Below, in pieces: positions 11,171-21,447 of a DNA stretch of 64,000 bases. The stretch is from Solanum dulcamara (lineage: Eukaryota; Streptophyta; Magnoliopsida; Solanales; Solanaceae). Position 1 is the stretch's first letter, and each line of letters starts with the position of its first letter. The notes under the pieces were generated by a model. That model saw only the letters and a list, made by a program, of their open reading frames with translations. It ran no database searches and was not told where the DNA came from. A program made the position numbers and the translations under genes. Where the stretch lies: assembly GCF_947179165.1 (NCBI RefSeq), contig NC_077240.1:54212001-54276000 (forward strand), written 5' to 3'.

Positions 11171-13596
11171 ACATATATAATTCACCAGACCCCTGACGGG
11201 GCCGGCTATATTGAAAATTTGAGCATGCATGTTTTTATGATTCACAGAGTACAGGAACATGTTTCCAATTTGATAGATTATTCTCCTACCTCTCTATTTT
11301 GGATATACCTCTAGTTGTACTATGTTATGTTTTATATACTCAGTACATATGTCGTATTGACCCCTTTCTCGGGGGGTTGCGTTCATGCCCGCAGGTAAAG
11401 ATACAGGTTTTGGAAGTCCGTCAGCTTAGAATTCCACGCAGCTCAGCTAGAAGAGGCTCCATTGTATCGGAGCCTAGTTTTTGATAATGTCCACTGATGT
11501 ATAACATTGTTTTGTCCATTCGGGGGTACGGTGGGGGCCCTGTCCCATCATATGTTGTCATTTATATTTTTAGAGGTCTGCAGACATGCATATGTGGGTT
11601 GTGTATGTCAGTTTGATTCAGCTGGGTCTACCTGATATATGATATATGTAATTATGTTATGGCAGCCTTGTCGGCTTGCGTGCCCTGTCATGGTGTGATA
11701 CAAACAAAAAGGGTTACAAGTTTATGAAAATGTTATCGCCCAGTGGGGCTCTGTTATGATATTGTCTTATTTACGATTCAATGTGACCACAGCTAATAGA
11801 TATGTGTAGGGTCCAGGTCGGACCCTAGTCGCGGCCTACGGGTTTGGATCGTGACAGAATTAGCTTTACGTACCCTGTACTTTCCATTATCTAGGAGACC
11901 GTGAGAGACACTACTCAATTAGTATAGGAGCTTTCACCTCCAGAAGTAGGTAGGGGTCATGAATCATATTCGGAACTTCGTGAGTAGATTTGTCCCCATA
12001 TGTTATATACACATCATGTTTAGGACTAAGACACGCCAAAAGAAGGGAAGGATAGCCTTAGATGCTCATCACTTCCTAACGTATGGAAGTCTTGAGAAGC
12101 CCTAGTTCAATTACTGTAAGAGTGCTTTCATCAAGAAGTAAATGAGGACCGTGAATTAAGCTCGGCATTTATGAGTAGATTTACCCTCAATCTCATATCA
12201 TTCATTACTTAACTTGAAGACATGCCAAAAGAAGAAACAAGATAGGCTTTACAAACTTATGCCAAAAATATGCCAAAAGAAAGCTTCACATACCTTGTCT
12301 GAATTATTCCTTAACCTGTTTGCCTTGCCGTCCTCTAAACCTATTCAACATGAAAGTAATATGAATATCAACCCCTTTTAACTTTCCATCACCCTAGGTT
12401 ACACCTTAGTATTAATGGAATCTATTTCCTTAGTTGTTTCCCCGACTAGTTCTGTTATTCGCTAAGGCATCGACAAAAATTGGGCAGCACCTCCCCTATA
12501 ATGTGCCCTATCCAAATTTCCAATTAGGTCTCTAAGTACTAAATCCAACCAACAACAACAACCTGCAGCAATTCACACCAACAATATACAACATAAACTC
12601 CAAACAACTTGTTCAAAAATACGATATCACAATAGGGCGTCTAGCCTTTATTTTGTAACGCCTTTAACTATACGAAATGAGGGGTCATGTGGCTAAAACC
12701 ATCACATACACACCCCTTTTAGAATGCATTTAGGCCCTGCAACAATACATTACACAATATAAACCCCCAACGATTCACTCGAAACTATGATACCAAAACT
12801 AAAGTTTTTAATCTTTCTTTCGCGAATACTTTAATTGCACAGCGGAGGGTCATGTGGCTGCAACCAGCAGCCCCCCACGCCCTTATTAACATACCTTACA
12901 CCACCACAATACCTCACCACCCAACCAGCAGTCACACACCACAAGCGCAACGCATTATTCGATTACAATTAACTATAGCGATTCCAATTTCGCTTATTTC
13001 GAACGCCGAACTTTTCAAACTTTTTTCCCAACTTACAGCAGCACATAAGGTGTGTAATACACCCTAATTTAACATCATAAACTTCAAATTAGAGGGTAAG
13101 AAGTTACCTTTCCCGAAATTGGGTAGAACTTGCCGAAATTGTGCCTCAGGACTTTTTTTAGCTCGATGTAACGCCGTGGCAGCTTGATGTCCGATTTTTG
13201 TTGCACCAAACTTCAAATTTTATACTACTAATACTTCCATATCATTGTAGTATATGCTAAGTAATTAATTTACGCAGCGAAAGCGGGACTTACCTATTTT
13301 TCTTCCCAAAGCCGTCACTCTTTTCTCCTTAGCTCTAGGATTTATTTTTCATTTGCTTTGGCTGAAGTTTTGGGGAACAATCTGAAGTATTAGTCATATA
13401 TACATATATATAGGTGGTCCTAGGGTGTGACACATGTCAGCCCCTAGAGGTGACATGTGTCCAGCCCCTACTAGGCCACCGTATCTACATGATAAAGGTG
13501 GGGCTGCCATGTGGCAGTGGGGCCCACCTCCACCAAGCAGGTGGGTCACCTACTTGACCCCAAGTAGGTGGGTCACCTGCTTGCTTGAGGTGCTGC

Positions 13597-13705
13597 CACG
13601 AAGACTTCCCAGGGAGGTCACCCATCCTAGTATTACTCTCGCCCCAGCACGCTTAACCTCAAAATTCTGATGGAACTTAATGCGTTAGTGCTGGTATGAT
13701 CACGC
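13597..13705 (-). pseudogene. 5S rRNA-like fragment at the E2/E3 junction
   Basis: On the minus strand this reads as plant 5S rRNA from its 5' part (GATCATACCAGCACTAA) through the A-box region (GGTTAAGCGTGCTGGGGCG), the C-box (GGATGGGTGACCTCC) and on to GGGAAG and TCGTG. That is about 109 of the usual 120 nt. It starts exactly where the E2 LTR is broken; the four bases CACG belong to both. It differs from the 5S-like segments inside E2, E4 and E6: it keeps more of the 3' end and lacks their shared changes. It may be filler DNA from break repair or part of E3. Without the last bases and a T-run I do not call it a working gene. Confidence 0.82.
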
Positions 13706-14839
13706 GAGATGGAAGAATCGGAACTAGCGACGGAGGAACAACATGAAATTATGTTCCTGGAATACTATGCGTTACGTTGAGGGTATTTTAAAAAGGATTT
13801 AAGCAAGACAAGAAGGATTAGCTAACTGCTAACTTACGACGCAGTCAAATGCCACAGCTCTTCAAAATAGAACCAGTTAATGAGAGGAAAACCGCAGAAT
13901 GACTATATGGGCCAGTGGGCGAGGGAATTTCGACACCACTTGGCAGCCAATTCTGAGGGCGAAAAAGCAAAACCCAAAAGGTAAGGGTACCAACTGATGT
14001 AATGTACAAATGACAAGAAGAAATACCCAAGATTGAAAATTCCACAATATGACCAGGACTACAAGACTCACTTCGCACTCCAGCACCAGATAAATCTGGA
14101 GGGAATGTTACTTGTGGATTAACGATATTAGTCGCTGTTATTTCGATCAAAGGGTACCTACACCGCCAAGAAGGGGTAAAATTGTAGAGTAAAAGAGTGG
14201 TAGGACCTTACAGAGTCCCCACAGCTATTGTCCGAGGCAAGGGAGCCCAAGTTGCAATTAACTATCGAGAGATAAAAGGATAGGTTAAGCCAAATTATCG
14301 ATATGGAATTAGTGCTACGGGTGGAGTAAGACATGGCTACGAGTGGACCAAAGATCTACCCTAACATCGAGTGTAGGATAAGGGAGAAAAAGGCAGGGTA
14401 AAACATGAGGACTAGCGTGGTAACGCTAGGATACTTCTTGTACCCTCTCATATTTTTGTAAAAGTAAAGAATGACACAAGATAATCAGTCTAGAGGATTA
14501 CAAGCGGGAGTAAGGGAAATTGTGAAAGGGTCTATGTAAAACTGGCAGAACTAACTGGTTACTACAGAAGAACGAGCTTATACGCCAAAATTCCTTTGGA
14601 ATTATACCAGATCATGGTAGACAAAGCACAGAACGACTATGAGAGCCATTATATGAGGGGACTGCAACATTATTCGGTAGCCAACCCTAAGGTTTGGAAA
14701 AAAGGAGGGGAAGAAGGACCCAAATGATAGAATGCCAATTACAGTTCTAAAAAGAGTCGAGAAGGACTATACGAGGCTAACGGTTCCCAAATTATCAATA
14801 TCGTTATGAACCTATTTTGTACTCTGTAAGAGTAGGGTG

Positions 14840-15270
14840 CTATATGGGTTATTGTGAGTAGGCTAATAAATCAGCCCATTTGCTTACAATCAAGAGCACC
14901 TATGCAGCTATTATTAGGTGTAGTTATACAACATGGAGGTAATAAGGTTTTGTGAGGTTCTCCCCAGCTAATATCTTAGATGGAAGGACTTCAATTAAGA
15001 TTAACATTTGGATATCAATCCAAGAAGAGATTGGGAACACAGATAGGTCTTGGTACCCCAGCTTTTCCCTCGAGCTGTTGAATAGACTGAGCATACTATC
15101 AGACGTTAGAAGATATATTGCGGACTAATATGGTTGGCTTTAAGAGTAACTGAGACAATCGTCCACCACTTATTGAGTTTAACTACCATAATGGCTACCA
15201 CTCTGGTATCCCAATGACTCCGTACAAGACTGGTAGAGTAAGACGTGTAAGTCCCCTATTGGATGGGTAG
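14840..15270 (+). pseudogene. Integrase relic of E3
   Basis: Broken frames contain WVIVSRLINQP (compare the WVIVDRLTKSAHF region of plant gypsy integrases) and, downstream near 15170, PLIEFNYHNGYHSG (compare LPLVEFAYNNSYHSS). The first catalytic Asp is replaced by Ser in this reading. Stops and shifts separate the pieces, so no product is expected. Confidence 0.7.
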
Positions 15271-15611
15271 ATGTTAGAAAGACTTAAGCTAAAAAGTCCC
15301 CGGCATGATTAAGAAAGCTATTGACTAAAAGCCCAGAGTCGGCAGGAATGATATACAGATAATCGACATCGATATACAGAGTTCAAACTGATAATTGGAT
15401 GTTCATAACAGGGTCACCTAGAAAAGAAAACTTAACCCAGAATACGTTAGACTGTATCAAGTTCCTTATGAGGTGGGCAACATAGCTGGTAAGTTGTGCT
15501 TACCACCTTATTTGGAAACTATGCGCCCAGTCCATCAGATAGGAATACTTCGAAAGGGTACTGATGAGTCACCCAGGGTATATTCTATAGATGGTGTCCA
15601 GAAGATGGAAT

Positions 15612-15760
15612 TCTGCGAGGAACAACCTATCGCCATCTTAGATCGATAACCTAGAAGATTGTGGACTAAAGACGTGCCTTCCGTCAAGATACTGTGGGAA
15701 AACCAAAGCCAGAAAGAGGATGACCGGAGAAGCTAAAGAGAATATGAAACACAAGTATTC
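15612..15760 (+). pseudogene. Chromodomain relic of E3
   Basis: The frame near 15612 gives CEEQPIAILDR followed by a stop, then RRLWTKDVPSVKILWENQ. This is the typical C-terminal chromodomain of Tekay/Del-type chromoviruses, whose role is to direct integration to modified histones. The final aromatic-rich part is scrambled. Confidence 0.75.
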
Positions 15761-15920
15761 GCACCTATTCCTAATGTCTACAGGAACCCCAACTCCTGAA
15801 ATACGTATATTAAGTACTTGTATGGAAGTAGTATGTGTTAGGGAAATAGCAAAGAATCTCCCTACGGTCTGTATAAAGTTCTAAGGGAAGTTTTGTTTCA
15901 CATTCGGGGATGAATGTTCT

Positions 15921-15934
15921 AAAGGGGGGAAGGA
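15921..15934 (+). other. Polypurine tract of E3
   Basis: AAAGGGGGGAAGGA directly precedes the TG start of the 3' LTR, so it is the expected primer for plus-strand DNA synthesis. E6 has the same tract with one fewer G. Confidence 0.9.
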
Positions 15935-16269
15935 TGTTACACCCCACACTCTTAAACTCGGAATGTCTCCTAAGTTCATTAGACATTATCATGTGAGCCA
16001 GGTACGCTACGACACTATCAAATGACTCTAAGGAAGGGGGAGTGTGATATCCCATAGTAGTGAAGGTTGGAAATGGAGTCATAAGAATCCGAAAGGAATT
16101 GGAGGCTAAGTAGTGAGTCGTTGGACTCGATTTACCTACGTAAGCTACTAACTTGGAAGTCTTACATACTTAATCTATTGGAGTAGGTACCAAGCCTGTG
16201 TAGCATGGATTACATAGGCTTTTAATATAAGACGAGATTACGAACCCACGAGGGAGAAAAAAGTCCCAT

Positions 16270-16450
16270 GTGGCAGCCAATGGAGGAGTGCCACGCGGCA
16301 GCACCTCAAGCAAGTAGGTGACCCACCTGCTTGAGGTCAAGTAGGTGACCCACCTGCTTGGGGGAGGTGGGTCCCACTGCCACGTGGAAGCCCCTAATTG
16401 GAGGCATGTATGCGGTGGCCCAATAAGGGCTGGACACATGTCACCCTTAG
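16270..16450 (+). promoter_or_regulatory. G-box block of E3 LTR, partly decayed
   Basis: Only one intact CACGTG remains clearly (gccacgtggaag near 16380). The others read CATGTG, CACGCG or CACATG at the equivalent places, as expected from loss of methylated CpG. Confidence 0.6.
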
Positions 16451-18004
16451 GGGATACATGTATATTATGACTAAGAGGCTGATTCTTATCTCAAATTTCA
16501 GCCAAACCAAGAACAAAAACCCTAGAGCTTAGAGAGAAAAGAGTGACGGCCTAGGAGTAAAATCAAGGTACGTCCCGATTTCATTCCGTAAATTAATTAT
16601 ATATCATATACCACGATGATATGAAGGTATTATAAGTATAAAATCATGGCTTGGTGCAGCAAAAATCGGACAGCAAGCAGCCACGGCATTCAAGTCGCGC
16701 TGGGAAAAGTTCCGAGGCACAATTTTGGCTAGTGTTGACCAATTTTGGATAAGGTAAGGTTTCTCCTTTAAATTTGGACTTTATGGTGTTGTTATAGGGT
16801 GTATGACACACCTTTTAGGCTGCTAGAAGTTTAAAAAAAATCGTGGAAATGCTCGACGGTAGAAACAATCAAAATTGAAGTCCTCGTAGTTAAATTGTAG
16901 TCAAAATGAGGCGTTGTGTGTGTGGAGGCTGCTGAAGGTTGTGTGGTGCGTGTTGCAGTGTCTAAATATGTTCTAAATTAGGTGGGGGGGGGCTTCTGGT
17001 TGCAGCCACACGACCCCCCCGCTTTGTAGGGTAAAGGTTTTGCAAAATGGAAACTAGAAACTCTATTTTGATATCATAATTTCGAGCGAGTCATTTGGAA
17101 GTTATGTTGTATATTGTTGGTGTGAATTGCTTAAACGTACGTTGCAGGTTGTTGTTGTTGGTTGGTTGTAGGTATTAGGAGTGGAATTGGGAATTTGGAT
17201 AGGGCACATTATAGGGGAGGTGCTGTCCAATTTTTGTTAATGCCTTAACTAGTTAAGGAACTAGTCGAGAAGGCGAGCGAAGGAATGAATGCTATGAATA
17301 CTCGTGGGTAGTCTAAGTTGCTGAAAAGTCTAAGGTTGTTAACACTTGCATTACTTCCATGTTAAATAGGTTTCGAGGACAACGACGTGAACACGATTAA
17401 GGGGAGTCCATAAGAGGTATGTGAAGCTTCTCTTGGTATGTTTTTGGTATAGGTATGTAAAGTCTATCTTTTCTCTTTTGGCATGTCTTAGATGTAAGCA
17501 GGATATGATATGATCTTTGGGGGTAATTCCATTCCCTGGTTCTGAATATGACTTCGGGACCCTCACTCACTTTTGAATGTTAAACTTTAAAGTAGTAAGC
17601 TGCTATCTTCGAGTCTTCTATATGATTGTATAACAATTGATTCGACTAAGCTCTTGTTTGTAAAAAAGAAACGCTCTGAGATAACCAATTCTCGGACTGC
17701 TATAAGATATTTCACATTGGTATATGTCTAAGATTTCCAAAAACTCCTTTTTACATAGTGCGTAGTGACAGTTAGAGAGTATACGTCAGATACCTTCTGC
17801 CCTAATCCCTAGGTGATGGTTCACTCGATGACTTCATTGAGTCTCAGATAATGATTTAAACTGTGTTTTGTTTCTCACTACTATACTCGTGTATACTGTA
17901 ACACTTTTCTCCGAGTCCCGGGCCGTTATCAAATTCGTGCAATTCACTGCATTGTTCACCGAGTCCCTCGCTAGGGGTCTGACATCCGTATGTATATATA
18001 AGAT

Positions 18005-18163
18005 GATGATGTGTTGTAATAAGGTGACGATGGCCTGGGGCCTGATACTGATACTATGATGATGTGTTATAATAAGGTGACGATGGCATGGGGCCTGATA
18101 CTGATACTATGATGATATGTTGTAATAAGGTGACGACGGCATGGGGCTTGATACTGATACTAC
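18005..18163. repeat. 53-bp tandem repeat, three units (E3 LTR)
   Basis: Units start gatgatgtgttgtaataagg at 18005 and 18058, with a third following at the same spacing with small changes. Same unit as in S1 and S2. Confidence 0.88.
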
Positions 18164-18793
18164 AAATATGATTTTACTTTTCCAAGTATCAGTTTCTGAT
18201 TTGACATTTTATCCTCTGCTTCTCCACTGCAGATATGCTTCCAGTTGTATCATGTTATGTTTTACATACTTAGTACATATGTCGTACTAACCCTCTTTCT
18301 CGGGGGGCTCCGTTTATGCCCGTAGGTACAGATACAGGTTTTGGGAGTCCGTCAGCTTAGGATTTCATGCAGCTCAGCTGGAAGAGGCTTCATTGTATCG
18401 AGGCCTAGTTTTTGATACTGTCCACTGATGTATAATAATTTTTTATCCATTCGGGGGTATGGTGGGGGCCCTGTCCCACCATATGTTGTCATTTATATTT
18501 TTAGAGGTCTGCAGATATGTATATGTGAGTTGTGTATGTCAGTTTAATTCAACTGGATCTACGTGATATATGATATGTGTTATTATGTTATGGAAGCTTT
18601 GTTGGCTTGCGTGCCCTGTCATGTTGTGATACAAACGAAAAGGGCTACAAGTTTATGAAAATGTTATCGCCCAGTGGGGCTCTGTTATATGATATTATTT
18701 TATTTACAGTTCAATTTGACCACAACTTATAGATATGTATACGGGAGGTCCATGTCGGACCCTAGTCGCGGCCTACGGGGTTAGGTCGTGACA

Positions 18794-18880
18794 TTATGTC
18801 TTCACGATTCTTATTCCTCCACAGTACCTTGACGGAAGCTATGTCCTTAGTTCACAACCTGTTTAATCTGCTGATCCCAA
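18794..18880 (-). pseudogene. Chromodomain relic of E2, interrupted by E3
   Basis: The minus strand around 18860 encodes LRTKDIASVKV-like residues, and the E3 LTR cuts the remainder. The region is closely similar to 42849-42968 of E6. Confidence 0.7.
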
Positions 18881-19049
18881 ATGGAAATGGGTTGCCCCTC
18901 GTAGGATAACTCCCTGTTACGTGGACCTCCTCCACGGGAAATATTTTGGGAGCGTCATTTACATTCTCGCGGAGCATTGATCTGTTAAAATTGAATATAT
19001 TATTTCAAATCGGATGGTAGGTCCCACTCATACGCAGCTTTATCTATTC

Positions 19050-19400
19050 TACAAATGACCTGAGAAGGATCGATGTATCCCCTTCTTGCCGACTCTAGGC
19101 TTCTAATCGATAGCTTGTCCTGGATTAAGCTTTACTTCATCAATAATTTACTGGATCCCCTCTGGGCCTATCCATTAATCGAAGGGCGAAATTTCGTACT
19201 AAGATTCACCTGTGTTCCCAATCCTAACCGGAATGATCTCTAGTGATTAGCCGTACGTTGAACTTCCCCGTCCGAGATAATAGATGTGGAAACCCCGTAA
19301 AATCTTATTGTTTCCTTGCTATGTCATCTCGTATAACCCTTAGCGGAATATACCTTCCTAATTGGAAGAAAACCATAACCCATATGAATTTATACTTCCA
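19050..19400 (-). pseudogene. Integrase relic of E2
   Basis: The minus strand near 19300 reads RFYGVSTSIISD, the segment around the second catalytic Asp of gypsy integrases. The codon at 19324-19326 is an in-frame TGA at exactly the place where E4 and E6 also have TGA. Confidence 0.75.
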
Positions 19401-20035
19401 TAGAGTGCGAGGTTAGCCTGCACTATTACCTACATTAATCGCCTTCCATTTTCGAGTCGGGATTCCCATCCCCCGTAACAGGCTATCAAGCCTCTGTTGC
19501 TCCTCATCATTTAATCCATTATACAGTTCCTCTTAATTCAACTTGTAACAGCTTAGGTATGCTATCTTGCTCCTTTACTCAGATCTTCCTTCCAGTTTTA
19601 TTACCACACGTTATACTGTAATTCTTACACAAACATGTGTAGGTATGTAGAGCCATTCAGAAAATGCTTTAGTGTCGCTATACTAGCGGCTTACCTCCTT
19701 CGGTCGAGGTTAGGGCTCCACTATGACTTTTGTCCTTAATACCGATTATATCTTAATAGTTTTGCCTCGAACCATCTTACACTTTTCTTTAATAGATTCT
19801 AAATATGGCAATCACATTGCTATTACTGACTTTCTTTTATCGAGTAATCATTTGACCTCACTCTTAGTATGCCACTGTTCGTAAGTTGCACAACTATTCT
19901 TGTGCCATTTTCACGAGGTGCATTGTATTTCAGTCATAATCTTTTCAGCTCTTGGCTTACTCTGTTTTATATGTGTTGTTGTACTAACACGCCTTTATAA
20001 TATCTTTCTGTCATACTTGTTTCGTTCCCTTTCTC

Positions 20036-20138
20036 ACTTCCCAAGGGGTCACCCATCTTAGTGCTACTCTCATCCAAGCATGCTTAACTTCGTAGTTTTG
20101 ATGGAATCCGGTGCATCAGTGTGGGTATGATCGCGTCC
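20036..20138 (-). pseudogene. 5S rRNA-like segment inside E2
   Basis: Reverse-complement matches plant 5S rRNA from GATCATACC through AAGTTAAGCATGCTTGG (A-box side) to AGATGGGTGACCCC and GGGAAG. It shares diagnostic changes with the E4 and E6 copies (TGAGAGTAGCACT, and a GTGAG end instead of the true 3' end), so it was inherited within the element family. It lies in sense with the element. Confidence 0.85.
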
Positions 20139-21431
20139 ATCCCTTATGGGGTCTCGTTTGAAGTTTAAGCATTCCCATTTACATACGATAATGTCAGTCA
20201 ATTTTCTCTTAAGCTTGTACTTCTCTTGTCCACTTCCCCTATTTTAGGGTGTACCCATGTCATCCTCCGTTTATTTTCAGCTATTCACATGCGAATGATT
20301 CCACTCCAACATATTTAACGTGCTGCACCATATCTACATGTTCTGTTAACTCTTCCATACGTTAGGTTGCCTTTATAGGAAACTCTAGCACAACCGTAGG
20401 GTTCTTTAGTATTTGGAATATATCGTATAAAATCTCATCTAATGATTGATACTTGAGTAATATCCGTAATGTAGTATTGCATTCAAAGCCACATTCCATT
20501 CATCCCAATCAGTAATTAGTGAGGGCTCATAATTGGTGCAAATTCCCCACTCGAGTGTACTTATACTTTAATGAATCATGTTTCAAGCTTCTTCATTATA
20601 CTGACTTTATTCCCGTGGATACAACTTATTCTTCTAATAACCTCACAATGCAACAGTTGTTCTGCAAATCGACATACCCTCTCCTTGCAGGATCTCACTA
20701 AACATCAAGGTGGAGTCAAGTATATTAACTTCGTTATGCCTCATGAGCTTTCATCTTTGTCGTGTACCTGAAGCTCACTTTTAATTTTTACTCGAAATCT
20801 CATCAATTTCGCTTTAATAGCGGTCTTGTCTTTTCCTTTTATTTCTAGGAAAATTTGGGCAGAGTTTCCTCTGTATTTCTTACTATCTCAACACCTGCAC
20901 GCAGAAAATACCAATAATGCCTTACCGGGCCAACATATATGTTCATATCATATCATATCACAACCACACAGGGTTCCCAATATCAATGCATATATATTCA
21001 TATCATCTCATTTCGCAGCCACACAGGGCGCCCACATTAGCAGTATGAACATGGACTTACCTCGTATGTCCTCTCGAACTGCACTTGTTGCACTTTCCTG
21101 TATAATTTTCCTTTCATTTTCTAACTTTATATATCAATTGTATTGCAACACCTTACCTGACATAGGTCCTTCGTGCCTTTGCTTACTTGCATGCTTCGTA
21201 ACATCTAATATTGTTAGTTACTTTCTTCTATCGGCATTGTCCTCTTGCTAAAATCGCAGGTTAGTATGAGGAATCTCATTTTCTATGGCTCGGCTCTATC
21301 ACACGATCTTAGATATGAAAGAAAGTAATATCCTAAATGTCCTGTAGTCTCCTGTCTATAGATGTGGTGCACAACACACCGATAAACAAGACTCTACTAC
21401 ACACGGTCTGTAGACATTCCAAGGACGAACT

Positions 21432-21443
21432 GCTCTGATACCA
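21432..21443 (-). other. Primer-binding site of E2
   Basis: The minus strand reads TGGTATCAGAGC, four bases inside the 5' LTR end at 21448. Confidence 0.93.
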
Positions 21444-21447
21444 TTTT

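Larger units (their letters stand above)
8807..11861 (+). mobile_element. S1, solo LTR with GAATT target-site duplication
   Basis: The LTR proper is 8812-11856 (3,045 bp), starting TGTTACACCCCACAC and ending GGATCGTGACA. GAATT stands on both sides (8807-8811 and 11857-11861). The uninterrupted target is visible at 7462-7466 in the duplicated LTR sequence (agaattagctttacg) and also near 23140, so this is a clean insertion. No internal region is present, so the element was reduced by recombination between its two LTRs. It points opposite to its host E2. Confidence 0.95.
5777..13597 (-). mobile_element. E2 3' LTR, interrupted and truncated
   Basis: It begins TGTCACGACCCAACCCC at 5777 and is colinear with the E2 5' LTR from 21448 onward. 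After removing S1 (8812-11861) and the extra duplicated copy, about 3.4 kb remains of an expected 3.8 kb. It breaks off within the G-box block (tgctgccacg, ending at 13600), where a 5S-like fragment begins. No PBS lies outside it, as expected for a 3' LTR. Confidence 0.85.
13706..15934 (+). mobile_element. E3 internal region, truncated on the left
   Basis: Plus-strand internal sequence of a gypsy-type element, ending in the polypurine tract 15921-15934 just before its 3' LTR. The PBS and 5' LTR are missing. Parts of 14440-14700 resemble 25960-26220 of E0, including a stretch that translates as TGYYRR or AGYYR, like the end of gypsy reverse transcriptases (weak). Integrase relics follow at 14840-15270 and a chromodomain relic at 15612-15760. 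Frames are broken throughout. Confidence 0.75.
15935..18793 (+). mobile_element. E3 3' LTR (2,859 bp)
   Basis: It starts TGTTACACCCCACACTC after the PPT and ends GGTCGTGACA at 18793. The next bases, TTATG (18794-18798), are the probable TSD; the left partner was lost with the 5' half. The flanking sequence after 18793 is the interior of the chromodomain relic of E2, so E3 inserted into E2 coding remains. Confidence 0.9.
18794..21447 (-). mobile_element. E2 internal region
   Basis: On the minus strand it runs from the PBS (21443-21432) through a 5S-like segment (20138-20036) to integrase relics near 19350-19050 and the chromodomain relic cut at 18794. It is colinear with the internal regions of E4 and E6. 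The plus-strand open frames in this interval (such as 20826-21251, 141 codons) run antisense to the element and overlap its leader, so I leave them out. Confidence 0.82.

Noticed and set aside
16170..16439. Recurrent PPPPSRWVTYL peptides in many LTRs, which might suggest a conserved small protein.
   Set aside because: They are translations of the CACCTG/CACGTG promoter block. Frames start and stop differently from copy to copy, and conservation follows DNA motifs and not codons.
20826..21251. Longest open frame in the window (141 codons, plus strand).
   Set aside because: It lies antisense in the leader of E2 and an equivalent open stretch recurs in E4 and E1 at the same place. It has no domain I recognise and no codon pattern of a gene.
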